Positions 1-7,965 of a DNA stretch of 50,789 bases are shown here, piece by piece. The notes below the pieces were generated by a model, which had not been told where the DNA came from, ran no database searches, and saw only the letters and a program-made list of their open reading frames with translations. Each line of letters opens with the position of its first letter. Position 1 is the first letter of the stretch. A program made the position numbers and the translations under genes. Where the stretch lies: the NCBI GenBank assembly GCA_947176065.1, contig CAMWPB010000033.1, forward strand, positions 1-50,789, given 5' to 3'. The DNA is from an uncultured Lachnospiraceae bacterium (GTDB taxonomy: Bacteria > Bacillota > Clostridia > Lachnospirales > Lachnospiraceae).

Positions 1-73
1 CATATATATCAGTACACTATATTCTGTTTTATATAACAAAAAATTTCTAAATATCGAGGGATTTCAACAATAT

Positions 74-445
74 ATGCCACGAAAAAAAATTGGTGAATTT
101 TCCACAAAAATAATTAAAACTCTTAATCTGGATATTCCTGCTGGAACTCCAATTTATATCGCTGAATCTAATATAGAACATATGAAATCTTCACATCCAA
201 AAGATTTTGACAAATATGGAAATGATATCGAGACAATTATTGCGTCACCTGATTATGTTGGGCAGAATACCAAAGATAGTTCTATTGAATTTACTAAAGA
301 ATATCTTATGAATGGTGACCATGTAAAGGTAGCTGTTCGCGTAAGCCTGCACAATACTTATTATGCACGTTCCCTTTACATATTAAATCCAAACCGTGTG
401 AAAAACTTTATCGCAAAAGGCACTTTGAGAAAACTTGACAAATAA
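74..445 (+). CDS. PBECR-family (barnase/EndoU/colicin/RelE-like) nuclease domain protein
   Basis: The 123-residue product matches my memory of the phage-Barnase-EndoU-ColicinE5/D-RelE-like (PBECR) nuclease family: an N-terminal IGEFSTKII segment, IYIAESNIEHM, a conserved HP...DKY block, SPDYVGQN, and a C-terminal half with VAVRVS, YARSLYILN and NRVKNFIAKGTL. Members are thought to be small RNases from phage or toxin contexts; the activity is inferred. GAGGG lies 13 nt before the ATG, rather far. The same frame stays open upstream to base 2 of the window, so the true start may lie outside it. The last codons overlap the -35 box of a promoter that drives a small structured RNA just downstream. 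Confidence 0.6.
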   Translation: MPRKKIGEFSTKIIKTLNLDIPAGTPIYIAESNIEHMKSSHPKDFDKYGNDIETIIASPDYVGQNTKDSSIEFTKEYLMNGDHVKVAVRVSLHNTYYARSLYILNPNRVKNFIAKGTLRKLDK

Positions 446-462
446 CTATATTATTGTATAAT
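435..462 (+). promoter_or_regulatory. Strong sigma-A promoter inside the end of the PBECR gene
   Basis: TTGACA (435-440) is separated by 16 nt from TATAAT (457-462); both boxes are perfect. The -35 overlaps the last sense codons and the stop codon (443-445). The predicted start is near 469, so it serves the downstream RNA unit and not the upstream gene. Confidence 0.75.
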
Positions 463-468
463 GAGGAT

Positions 469-605
469 ACAAATACATAAGATATATTGAATGAGAGCAG
501 AGGACGGAACGGGCAGCCGTCACCCTAGTTGGAGATGTGGGAAATGCCACCCCACCTATTTCATTCAAGAATCAAGACCTCGTTTCGATACGGGGTCTTA
601 TTTAT
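469..605 (+). ncRNA. Structured small RNA, about 137 nt, family not identified
   Basis: This unit has its own promoter and intrinsic terminator and no convincing reading frame. By eye it folds into a closed multibranch structure. An outer stem pairs 487-496 with 559-568 (TTGAATGA with TCATTCAA, extended by G-U and A-U). Inside are a hairpin with GACGG 503-507 paired to CCGTC 517-521 and a hairpin with GTGGG 537-541 paired to CCCAC 551-555. The terminator stem follows at 574-599. SRP RNA, 6S RNA, tmRNA and RNase P motifs are absent. Its position beside a small nuclease gene resembles the layout of RNA antitoxins or abortive-infection-associated RNAs, but that is inference. Confidence 0.6.
574..605 (+). 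terminator. Intrinsic terminator of the small RNA
   Basis: AAGACCTCG (574-582) pairs with CGGGGTCTT (591-599) with one G-U pair and an 8-nt loop, followed by ATTTAT. The T tract is only on the plus side, so it serves the RNA and not the convergent kinase-like gene. Confidence 0.75.
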
Positions 606-616
606 CCACAATTACT

Positions 617-1153
617 TTATAAATGAGTGCGCACATACTGCATAAACCCATCCGTCTTAGACCAATATTTGATTCCCCAATTTTCAAAATTCCACTCCGC
701 CATATAGTCATTACACTCATAATCTATATAATATAATTCCTCATTCTGAACTATAAAATTAGTAGGAAAATAATCAATATTTATATGAGCCGCATATAAA
801 ACACTGCACATTTCTCTGATCTGCTCAATATAATCCGGTTTCATTTTATCCGAGAGCACCAAATCAAATACGGTTTCCCCTTCGATATATTCTTTCAGAA
901 TCCGCTCCTGTAAAACGTCAACTTCTATCATTTCCGGCATCTTAATTCCTACGGATTTCAACCTGCCATAATCATTGATTTCCGATTCCAATTTATTTCC
1001 AAACTGGTAATAATCGCATGGCTCGTGATGTATCTGTTTTAGCACATACTGCCGCTGTCCGTCCGAAGCGAGATAGGAATAACCGCCTTTGCCTTTTCCC
1101 AATAATTTTATTATCAAAAAATCCCTGTCATTTACCTGCATTGTTTTTTCCAT
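617..1153 (-). CDS. Small protein-kinase/APH-fold phosphotransferase
   Basis: The 178-residue protein has a kinase-like fold: a glycine-rich loop (GKGKGGYSY, about residues 18-26), a lysine in VLKQI, a catalytic-loop equivalent in NIDYFPTNFIV (Asp and Asn in the usual spacing) and a metal-binding Asp in YYIDYE. At about 180 residues it is shorter than typical eukaryote-like kinases and nearer to Bud32/APH-type minimal kinases; the substrate is unknown. The start was chosen at the ATG overlapping the stop of the upstream MATE gene by one base (TAATG), with GGAGG about 10 nt before it inside the MATE coding end. This arrangement implies translational coupling and perhaps a functional link to the exporter. 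Confidence 0.65.
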   Translation of the reverse strand: MEKTMQVNDRDFLIIKLLGKGKGGYSYLASDGQRQYVLKQIHHEPCDYYQFGNKLESEINDYGRLKSVGIKMPEMIEVDVLQERILKEYIEGETVFDLVLSDKMKPDYIEQIREMCSVLYAAHINIDYFPTNFIVQNEELYYIDYECNDYMAEWNFENWGIKYWSKTDGFMQYVRTHL

Positions 1154-2478
1154 TATTCTGCCGCCTCCATTCTTGTATAACCTTTCTTTTTCCAACGAAT
1201 TCCCATGCTCACAGCGCGCAGACACTCATCAAGTCCCTGTGCGAGCCAAACCCCGAAAAGTCCCATATGCAAAACGATTCCCAACAAATAACTGCCGCCT
1301 ACCGCAACGCACCACATGGAAATAACACCGGTATACAATGGAAACTTTACGTCTCCTACTGCACGGAGAGACGCTACATAGACCAGATTCTGGCTGCGCC
1401 CGGCTTCCAGCAAAAAATTAGCAAGAAAAACGCTGCCGGCCAATGCCGCTATTGCCGGATCGGACGTAAACAAAGAAAACATCCGGTCTCTGAAAATATA
1501 CATAACCACCATCATAATCATACTAAAGACAAACGTACACTTCCCCGCAAATCGACACTCCTTATCAGCTTTTTCATACTCTCCGGCGCCGAAACTCCAT
1601 CCGATCATAATCGCTGTACCCTGTCCCAGTGACACTGAAAAAATATAAATAAACCGCACGCAGGTATTGATATATGACTGTGCCGTAACTGCCTTCATTC
1701 CTAATATGGTTACAAAAAACATCACCAAAAACTGGGCCAAATTATAGGAGATCTGCTCCCCTGCCGCCGGAATCCCATATGTAATGACCCTGCGCATATT
1801 GGGCATGATTTTGTCCCGGCATATCTTCCATTTTGACTGCTTTCTTCTCATATCAAATAAAATCCACATGAGTATCAAAAAAGCCAGAAACCTTCCCGTC
1901 ACTGTGGCAATCGCCGCTCCCCGAATCCCCATGGCGGGCAGGCCAAATTTTCCAAAGATCAGCAGATAATTCAGCACAATATTACAGATATTCATCCCCA
2001 TAGAAACGTACATACATTGTTTTGTCCTGCCATAAGACCTGAGTATTGCGGAAAAAATGGCGGAAATCAACTGTATCCACAGAAATCCGTTAATTACACG
2101 GAGATATTCTCCCGCATAATCTCTTACCGTTTCAGACAGGTTCAAAAAATCCAAGATTGCAGGATAAAACAAAGACATCAAGATTGTCAGCAAAACTCCC
2201 ATGCCTACATTCATCAGTATGGAGGCCGTTATTAAATCATTCTGCTCCTCCTCTGTCTTTTTCGCACCTATATACTGCGCGCACAGGATACTCGTTCCAG
2301 TAGTCACAATGCACGCAAATACCTGAATTAGAAAAAGAATCTGATTCGCTATACTGACCGCCGCCACCGCGTCGTCGCTATAAGAGGAAAGCATGATGGT
2401 ATCAATGCTTCCTATAATTGTACCCATAATTGATTCCACAAAAATCGGTACACTCAATTGAAACAGCTTTTTTCGCAC
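1153..2478 (-). CDS. MATE family efflux transporter
   Basis: This 441-residue polytopic membrane protein has about 12 hydrophobic segments and the two-lobed MATE layout. It starts with LFQLSVPIFVESIMGTIIGSIDTIMLS and has the repeat-lobe signature PAAGEQISYNLAQF near residue 235. The family exports drugs or metabolites using a sodium or proton gradient; the substrate here is unknown. The start is GTG at 2476-2478 with GAGGGTG about 9 nt upstream. It is divergent from an AraC regulator, a common arrangement for a regulated exporter, and is followed without gap by a kinase-fold gene. Confidence 0.88.
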   Translation of the reverse strand: MRKKLFQLSVPIFVESIMGTIIGSIDTIMLSSYSDDAVAAVSIANQILFLIQVFACIVTTGTSILCAQYIGAKKTEEEQNDLITASILMNVGMGVLLTILMSLFYPAILDFLNLSETVRDYAGEYLRVINGFLWIQLISAIFSAILRSYGRTKQCMYVSMGMNICNIVLNYLLIFGKFGLPAMGIRGAAIATVTGRFLAFLILMWILFDMRRKQSKWKICRDKIMPNMRRVITYGIPAAGEQISYNLAQFLVMFFVTILGMKAVTAQSYINTCVRFIYIFSVSLGQGTAIMIGWSFGAGEYEKADKECRFAGKCTFVFSMIMMVVMYIFRDRMFSLFTSDPAIAALAGSVFLANFLLEAGRSQNLVYVASLRAVGDVKFPLYTGVISMWCVAVGGSYLLGIVLHMGLFGVWLAQGLDECLRAVSMGIRWKKKGYTRMEAAE

Positions 2479-2519
2479 AATATACGCACCCTCTTCATCC
2501 GTGAATTCATTCTTTACAC

Positions 2520-2548
2520 TTGCATTATACTCTTAACTTTTATATAAT
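2520..2548 (+). promoter_or_regulatory. Promoter of the AraC gene
   Basis: TTGCAT (2520-2525), 17-nt spacer, TATAAT (2543-2548). The coding start is 63 nt past the -10 box. It lies in the 132-bp divergent spacer shared with the MATE gene. Confidence 0.6.
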
Positions 2549-2610
2549 TCTTACAAAATAATCTGTATTATCTAACACAAAACTCTTATTCCAAAGGAAA
2601 GGAAAACACG

Positions 2611-3507
2611 ATGTATCATAAAATTCCCCCTGAGTCAAAAATACATGGCCAGTCTTCTTTTCCATATACTGTATACAAGGGGAAAATTCCTGCCTTTTTT
2701 CCTTCATATCCTCTGCATTGGCACGATGAAATGGAATTTATCTATATCTGCAGTGGGCACGGTATGATCACCATACAATCCCATTCATATATTGTGAAAA
2801 CAGATGACATTGTTATTATTCCTCCTCAGATGGTTCACTCCATAGAGCAATATAACAAGTCCCAGATGGAATATTATAATGTACTGTTCCAATTTTCCCT
2901 GTTAAACTATTCGGCCAATGACGCCTGCTATGAGAAATATTTTAAGCCCCTGTATTGTCATACCAAGCTGCCTCCCCTTTACCTTGCATCAGGAGAGGAA
3001 TTAAACCGCCTTTTGCGTCCTCATATCATGTATCTGATAGAAAACCGCAAAAAAAGCTATACGAGCGATGAATTGATGGTAAAATCAAATCTTTTTGCCA
3101 TGATGCACCACATCAACCGGCACAGTGCTCCGACAAGCGGTGCCGAGCTCTCTTTAAAAAACAATTACGACAAACTGAAAAACCTGCTTTTATACATACA
3201 ATCAAACTACAGTAACCCGATCACTGTTAAGGATGCCGCGGCAGTCTGCGGTTTCTCTTCGAGCCACTTTATGAAGCTGTTTAAGGAATTAACCGGAAAA
3301 AGTTTTTCGCAATATTTAATAGATTACCGTCTTGAGATTGCAGCCAGACAGTTAGTAGAAACCTCAGATAAGATCATAGACCTTGCGGAAAATGCAGGCT
3401 TTCACAATGCGTCCTATTTTTCAAGGGCGTTCCAATCCAAATACGGAGAAACGCCCTCGGCATATAGAAATCACTATGCAGCAAATTTTACTGTTTTTCG
3501 CTCCTGA
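2611..3507 (+). CDS. AraC family transcriptional regulator with cupin sensor domain
   Basis: The protein has 298 residues. The N-terminal cupin-like domain shows HWHDEMEFIYICSGHG and later IIPPQMVHSIEQ, typical of AraC_binding domains that sense small ligands. The C-terminal about 100 residues carry the double helix-turn-helix: VKDAAAVCGFSSSHFMKLFKELTG, then IIDLAENAGFHNASYFSRAFQSKYGETPSAYR. GGAAAGGA precedes the ATG by about 8 nt. It is divergent from the MATE exporter, its likeliest target. Its 3' end overlaps the convergent XRE gene by 20 bp. Confidence 0.92.
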   Translation: MYHKIPPESKIHGQSSFPYTVYKGKIPAFFPSYPLHWHDEMEFIYICSGHGMITIQSHSYIVKTDDIVIIPPQMVHSIEQYNKSQMEYYNVLFQFSLLNYSANDACYEKYFKPLYCHTKLPPLYLASGEELNRLLRPHIMYLIENRKKSYTSDELMVKSNLFAMMHHINRHSAPTSGAELSLKNNYDKLKNLLLYIQSNYSNPITVKDAAAVCGFSSSHFMKLFKELTGKSFSQYLIDYRLEIAARQLVETSDKIIDLAENAGFHNASYFSRAFQSKYGETPSAYRNHYAANFTVFRS

Positions 3508-3952
3508 ATGTTCTGGCACATACAAAAACCACAACCGCCGTGGCCGTCAGAAACTCCGCCATAAATATACTGGGACTCCATATATCCCACTCCCAGAAAA
3601 AATTATGTTCGACAAAACATACGGCCAGAAGTATCAAATAGACGACAATCCCATATAAAATGCATTCCCTGATCTTCTGCTGTCTCTGTTCCCGGAGAAG
3701 CATCTGCTGTTGCTGCTTTTCGAGCATTTCCGTTTTCACGGACAAATCATCAATCTCCGATGACTTTAACAGATAGTCCGTGGTGACGTCAAAGACCGTG
3801 CTCAATGCTACAATCTTATCCAGCTCCGGGACTGCCTGACCGCTCTCCCACTTGGAGACGGACTGCCTCGAAACATTCAGTTTTTCCGCCAATTCCTCCT
3901 GCGTCAAATCCCTTGCCTTTCGCAAGGTCAAAAGTTTTTCCGAAAAATCCAT
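3488..3952 (-). CDS. XRE family regulator with C-terminal membrane segments
   Basis: The 154-residue protein starts MDFSEKLLTLRKARDLTQEELAEKLNVSRQ, a clear Cro/CI-type helix-turn-helix. A short coiled segment rich in Gln (about residues 75-90) and two hydrophobic helices (about 95-115 and 125-148) follow. XRE-plus-membrane proteins of this size are common in Firmicutes and often act as membrane-tethered repressors; the signal is unknown. The start was chosen by AAAGGAGGAACACAACATG; an in-frame upstream Met lacks this site. A palindrome overlapping its likely promoter suggests autoregulation. Confidence 0.85.
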   Translation of the reverse strand: MDFSEKLLTLRKARDLTQEELAEKLNVSRQSVSKWESGQAVPELDKIVALSTVFDVTTDYLLKSSEIDDLSVKTEMLEKQQQQMLLREQRQQKIRECILYGIVVYLILLAVCFVEHNFFWEWDIWSPSIFMAEFLTATAVVVFVCARTFRSEKQ

Positions 3953-4008
3953 GTTGTGTTCCTCCTTTTGTTTTGATATCTGCATCCTATCAAAACCCAA
4001 GGTTACCT

Positions 4009-4037
4009 TCCATACAGACCTCTGTATATTTACGCAA
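4009..4037 (-). promoter_or_regulatory. Putative autoregulated promoter of the XRE gene
   Basis: On the minus strand TTGCGT (plus 4032-4037), 17-nt spacer, TATGGA (plus 4009-4014). A palindrome with perfect 7-bp arms, ATACAGA (4012-4018) and TCTGTAT (4021-4027), lies across the spacer and -10 box, where a repressor would sit. The -10 match is weak. Confidence 0.45.
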
Positions 4038-4082
4038 CCTGCAGTAGAAAAATGACTGTATTTCTATTAGTTTCTGATACAT

Positions 4083-4841
4083 TTATCCCTGATAAACAAT
4101 TCTACGCGGCTCCCTGCCATAGGGATGCGCCATACATGTACCTCCAAACCACTGATATGCGATATCATCAGCCGTATTTCCATTTTCCAAATCAATAGCG
4201 GCCGCAAGCAGCTCATCAAACAGCTCCGCCGCCTCGGGCCCGCGACTGTGCCCTGTCAATATCGTGTCGTACTCGGCTCGAAGATGCTGAATGCGCTGCA
4301 TGCTTTGAATCTGCATTTCTAGTGGAAGAGATTCCGGCAGCTGCATCCAGATCTGCTCAATCACGCCGTCACCCGTAAACAAAATCCGATCCGCCCGGTC
4401 TAACAAAACAATCTCCCCGGCTGTATGTCCCGGCAGATAATACGCCTGCAGCTCCAATCCCCCCAAATCAAATATCTGTCCGTCATTGATGGGTAAAAAA
4501 TCCGGGAATCGAATGCCGAGCTTTTGTATAGCCTCCTTCATCTGTGGAATGGACAACGCTTCTTTTGCCAGAGACAAATCCGCGGGATTAATATACGCCT
4601 GCTCAAAGCTCCAGTTTCCGCCGATATGGTCCGCATGTCCGTGCGTATTGATACATATGACAGGTAAATCCGTCAGCTTTTGCGCCTCCTCTTTTACATT
4701 TACCAAACCTATCATCGTATCAATTACGGCGGCGCATTTATTTCCGATCACAACATACCCTGTCGCCTCATCATTGTCATTCATAAGCCAGACATGGTCA
4801 CATACCCGCGACACCAAAGGCTGTCTAAGTTGTATTTCCAT
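4083..4841 (-). CDS. MBL-fold metallo-hydrolase
   Basis: The 252-residue protein has the metallo-beta-lactamase fold. The zinc motif THGHADHIGGN (HxHxDH) is near residue 72, the second His is in LPGHTAGEIVLL, the bridging Asp in FTGDGVI, and a late His in LTGHSRGPE. The substrate is not evident; relatives include glyoxalase II-like thioesterases and lactonases. The start was set at ATG 4841 because AGGAAC lies 7 nt before it; an in-frame TTG six codons upstream would place this site inside the gene. It is transcribed toward the XRE gene, 130 bp away. Confidence 0.85.
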   Translation of the reverse strand: MEIQLRQPLVSRVCDHVWLMNDNDEATGYVVIGNKCAAVIDTMIGLVNVKEEAQKLTDLPVICINTHGHADHIGGNWSFEQAYINPADLSLAKEALSIPQMKEAIQKLGIRFPDFLPINDGQIFDLGGLELQAYYLPGHTAGEIVLLDRADRILFTGDGVIEQIWMQLPESLPLEMQIQSMQRIQHLRAEYDTILTGHSRGPEAAELFDELLAAAIDLENGNTADDIAYQWFGGTCMAHPYGREPRRIVYQG

Positions 4842-4884
4842 TTCGTAAGTTCCTTTCAATAGATTTTTGCTATCATAAACTGTT

Positions 4885-4897
4885 TTCTACTGTAGAA
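4885..4897. promoter_or_regulatory. Small palindrome upstream of the MBL-fold gene
   Basis: TTCTAC-T-GTAGAA, arms of 6 bp, 44 bp before the coding start of the MBL gene. A related CAGTAGAAA string occurs near 4041, upstream of the XRE gene. It could be a binding site; the short arms make this weak. Confidence 0.3.
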
Positions 4898-4924
4898 TAT
4901 CATGGCACAATCTTATAATCAACT

Positions 4925-4969
4925 AAAAAGCGTATAAACGGCGCATACCCCATATTGAGATATGCGCCG
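4925..4969 (-). terminator. Intrinsic terminator of the TSCPD-murG-pgi operon
   Basis: CGGCGCATA (4939-4947) pairs with TATGCGCCG (4961-4969), 9 perfect pairs. Read on the minus strand it is followed by TTTATACGCTTTTT. It lies 65 nt after the pgi stop codon. Confidence 0.75.
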
Positions 4970-5033
4970 CATCATTTCTTCCTCTATTTCCGAATCCGCA
5001 AAACGGATATAGCATTCGAGCCTGCCTGATTTG

Positions 5034-6380
5034 TTACAATCTCTTAAGCAGCTCTTCCCTCTGCGCCTCATAACCCGGCTTGCCGAGAAGCGCGAACATG
5101 TTCTTCTTGTAGCTCTCCACACCCGGCTGATTAAACGGATTCACGCCAAGAAGATATCCGCTGACGCCGCAGGCGAACTCGAAGAAATAGAACAGCTCGC
5201 CCAGATAGAACTCGTTAGCCTCAGGCACGTTGACCATAAAGTTGGGAACCTGTCCGTCGGTGTGTGCCAGAATCGTGCCGTTCATCGCGCTCTTGTTGAC
5301 AAAATCCACATTCTTGCCCGCCAGATAGTTCAGGCCGTCCAGATCCACCGGCTCCTCACCGATGATGATCTCCTCCCTGCTTGTCTCAATATTGAGCACC
5401 GTCTCAAACATGGTCCGGGAACCGTCCTGGATGAACTGTCCCATAGAGTGCAGATCCGTGGTGAGATCTACGCTTGCCGGGAAGATACCCTTCTGATCCT
5501 TACCCTCGGACTCACCGTAAAGCTGTTTCCACCACTCGGAAACAAAATGCGCGCTGGGCTCGTAATTGGCCAGAATCTCAATTACCTTGCCTTTTCTCAG
5601 CAGGATATTACGCAGCGCCGCGTATTTTACGGCATCGTTCTCCTCAAAGGGAGCTTCCAGAGCCATCTTTCTGCCCTCCGCCGCGCCTTCCATCAGCTTG
5701 TCGATATCCGCGCCGGATACCGCAATAGGAAGTAAGCCTACCGCCGTCAGTACGGAGAAACGGCCTCCCACATCATCGGGAACCACAAAGCTCTCGTAAC
5801 CCTCTTCATTAGCCAGATTCTTGAGAGAGCCTCTCGCCTTGTCGGTGGTGGCGTAAATTCTCTTCGCCGCGCCCTCCTTGCCGTATTTCTTCTCCGCCAT
5901 CTCCTTAAATACACGGAACGCAATCGCAGGCTCCGTGGTAGTGCCGGATTTGGAAATCATGTTGATGGAAAAATCCCTGTCCCCGATCACATCGATCAGA
6001 TGTTTAATATAGGTGGAGCTGATGGAGTTACCCACGAAATAAATTTCAGGCGTCTTTCTGACAGACTTGTCCACAACATTGTAGAAACTGTGACGCAAAA
6101 ACTCAATCGCCGCGCGCGCGCCCAGATAAGAACCGCCGATACCGATTACCACAAGCACCTCGGAATCGCTCTGGATCTTTTCAGCCGCTTTCTTAATCCG
6201 CGCAAACTCCTCCTTGTCATAATCCACCGGCAGATCGATCCATCCCAGAAAATCATTGCCCGCTCCTGATTTGCTCACAAGCACCTCTTTCGCATCAAGG
6301 GCCAGCTTCTTCATGGACTCCACTTCATTTTCCCCAATGAAGGATGCTGCTTTTGAATAGTCAAATGTAACTTTGCTCAT
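5034..6380 (-). CDS. pgi: Glucose-6-phosphate isomerase
   Basis: Interconverts glucose 6-phosphate and fructose 6-phosphate in the cytoplasm, for glycolysis and for supply of hexosamine precursors. The 448-residue length is typical for the short Firmicutes form. Recognisable blocks are [18 protein letters not shown] (about residues 76-93), the sugar-phosphate-binding signature [11 protein letters not shown] (about 143-153), [14 protein letters not shown] (about 206-219) and a C-terminal region with [11 protein letters not shown]. It is the last gene of a three-gene operon, 22 bp after murG, and is followed by a strong terminator. Confidence 0.97.
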   Translation of the reverse strand: MSKVTFDYSKAASFIGENEVESMKKLALDAKEVLVSKSGAGNDFLGWIDLPVDYDKEEFARIKKAAEKIQSDSEVLVVIGIGGSYLGARAAIEFLRHSFYNVVDKSVRKTPEIYFVGNSISSTYIKHLIDVIGDRDFSINMISKSGTTTEPAIAFRVFKEMAEKKYGKEGAAKRIYATTDKARGSLKNLANEEGYESFVVPDDVGGRFSVLTAVGLLPIAVSGADIDKLMEGAAEGRKMALEAPFEENDAVKYAALRNILLRKGKVIEILANYEPSAHFVSEWWKQLYGESEGKDQKGIFPASVDLTTDLHSMGQFIQDGSRTMFETVLNIETSREEIIIGEEPVDLDGLNYLAGKNVDFVNKSAMNGTILAHTDGQVPNFMVNVPEANEFYLGELFYFFEFACGVSGYLLGVNPFNQPGVESYKKNMFALLGKPGYEAQREELLKRL

Positions 6381-6402
6381 CTCGTCCTCCTTTTATCATT
6401 TT

Positions 6403-7476
6403 TTATTTTTCTTTTACTATATCCTCAATCAGCCCTATAATTGTGCCGATTGCGTCTCGCTGACTGCTCTTCTTCATAGCGTCGATATAGGTAAATCTGT
6501 TGAAATACAGTTCTTGTATCTTTTCCAGAAGCAGCTTGTTTGTCAGATCATCCTCATCAATGACGATACTAAATCCCTGTGATTCAAAGGATTTCGCATT
6601 CAGAAGCTGATCCCCTCTGCTGCTGGATGAAGGAAGCGGAATCAGGATATTCGGCTTTTTCAGCGCCAGTATTTCACTGATCGCATTGGCGCCGGCCCGG
6701 GAAATCACGATATCCGCCATAGCGAAAATATCTTTCATCTCAGACTTCACATACTCAAACTGCTTGTAGCCCTGTGTGGTAAGCAGGAGATTATCCACCT
6801 TTTCTTTGCCGCACAGATGCACCACCTGAAAATCTTTCAAAAGCTCCGGCAGAACGTCCCTGACCGCCTGATTGACCGCCGCGGAACCGAGACTCCCTCC
6901 CACTACCATAATAACCGGCTTCGTGCTGTCAAAACCGCACAGCCGGTAACCTGCTTCCTTACTCCCCGTGGCAAGCTCCTTACGAATTGGTGAACCTGTC
7001 AGCACCGCCTTTGCCGCCGGCAACTGGCTGAACGTTTCCGGGAAATTACAGCACACCTTTTTCGCCACCGGAATACAAAGCTTATTGGCCAGTCCGGGCG
7101 TCATGTCCGACTCGTGGATGATACAGGGAATACCCAGAGACGACGCCGCGCGCACCACCGGCACACTGACAAAGCCGCCTTTGGAAAAGAGCACATCGGG
7201 CTTAATCTCCTTCAGATACTTTCTGGCCTCCCGCATTCCCTTAATGACACGGAACGGATCGGAAAAATTTTTCGGATCAAAGTACCGCCTGAATTTGCCT
7301 GTCGCGATGCCATAATACGGAATGTCGAAATCCTCGATCAGTTTCTTTTCGATCCCGTCGTAGGAACCCATATATACAATGTCATATTCTAATTCCCGAA
7401 GTCTCGGAATCAGCGCCATATTCGGCGTCACATGCCCGGCGGTGCCTCCGCCTGTAAGTACGATCTTTTTACCCAT
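6403..7476 (-). CDS. murG: UDP-GlcNAc:undecaprenyl-PP-MurNAc-pentapeptide GlcNAc transferase
   Basis: Transfers GlcNAc from UDP-GlcNAc to lipid I to give lipid II on the inner face of the membrane, the last cytoplasmic step of peptidoglycan precursor synthesis. The protein of about 357 residues has GT-B family 28 motifs: KIVLTGGGTAGHVTPN at the N-terminus, VVGGSLGSAAVNQAV around residue 185, and ISRAGANAISEILALKKPNILIPLP around 260, which forms the UDP-GlcNAc site. The start is uncertain: an in-frame ATG 21 nt upstream exists, but MGKKIVLTGGGTAGH is the family-like start. It sits between a TSCPD gene and pgi. Confidence 0.95.
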   Translation of the reverse strand: MGKKIVLTGGGTAGHVTPNMALIPRLRELEYDIVYMGSYDGIEKKLIEDFDIPYYGIATGKFRRYFDPKNFSDPFRVIKGMREARKYLKEIKPDVLFSKGGFVSVPVVRAASSLGIPCIIHESDMTPGLANKLCIPVAKKVCCNFPETFSQLPAAKAVLTGSPIRKELATGSKEAGYRLCGFDSTKPVIMVVGGSLGSAAVNQAVRDVLPELLKDFQVVHLCGKEKVDNLLLTTQGYKQFEYVKSEMKDIFAMADIVISRAGANAISEILALKKPNILIPLPSSSSRGDQLLNAKSFESQGFSIVIDEDDLTNKLLLEKIQELYFNRFTYIDAMKKSSQRDAIGTIIGLIEDIVKEK

Positions 7477-7527
7477 AGTAACATCCAAGCCTTTCATGCA
7501 TTTTATTTATGCGTTTCTTTCGTTCTC

Positions 7528-7770
7528 CTACCGGCCTAACATCTGCTCCAGAGCACAGGCCAGCTGATCCGGGCAGGATGTGCTTTTAACCCCACATTTA
7601 ATTCCTTTCAGTCTGCTGATCGCATCCTCCGCCTTCATTCCGACAACCAGTCGGGAAATACCCTGTGTGTTGCCGTTGCATCCGCCTGTAAATTTCACAG
7701 ATTTGATAATACCCTCTTCCATTTCCACGTCTATCGCATTGGAACAGACGCCCTTCGGCTGATAAATCAT
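7528..7770 (-). CDS. TIGR03905 family TSCPD domain protein
   Basis: This 80-residue protein matches the TIGR03905 TSCPD family: GVCSNAIDVEMEEGIIKSVKFTGGCNGN at the N-terminus, then GISRLVVGM and STSCPDQLACALEQ. It has five cysteines, in GVC, GGC, IKC, TSC and LAC, which could bind metal or undergo redox chemistry. TSCPD domains also occur at the C-terminus of class II ribonucleotide reductases, where they bind metal; the role of the stand-alone form is unknown to me. It is the first gene of the operon with murG, 51 bp upstream of it. Confidence 0.85.
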   Translation of the reverse strand: MIYQPKGVCSNAIDVEMEEGIIKSVKFTGGCNGNTQGISRLVVGMKAEDAISRLKGIKCGVKSTSCPDQLACALEQMLGR

Positions 7771-7965
7771 ATCCGCTTCCTCCTTATTTTTTCTCGCGCT
7801 GTTTACTGTCTACCATAAAGTATATATCATCAATCTTCATAGTGCAAGAAAATGCGTCCCGCCTTCTTACGCAATCTTATGCGAAATCTGTCGATGCCTT
7901 AGGTCTTTTTTCCCGAAAAAAACCTAATATAATATAAGTATGCACTTTATATAGCGGAGGTAACC

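Noticed and set aside
469..605. SRP RNA (4.5S type) as identity of the small RNA
   Set aside because: A GGAA and a GCAGCC string occur, but the required GGUCAGG...GGAAGCAGCC...AGG core and a long single hairpin are absent; the fold is multibranched.
1018..1632. 204-codon plus-strand open frame
   Set aside because: Antisense to the MATE and kinase-like genes, low-complexity and without a ribosome binding site.
5031..5735. 234-codon plus-strand open frame
   Set aside because: Antisense to pgi, whose motifs are clear; no ribosome binding site and no recognisable protein.
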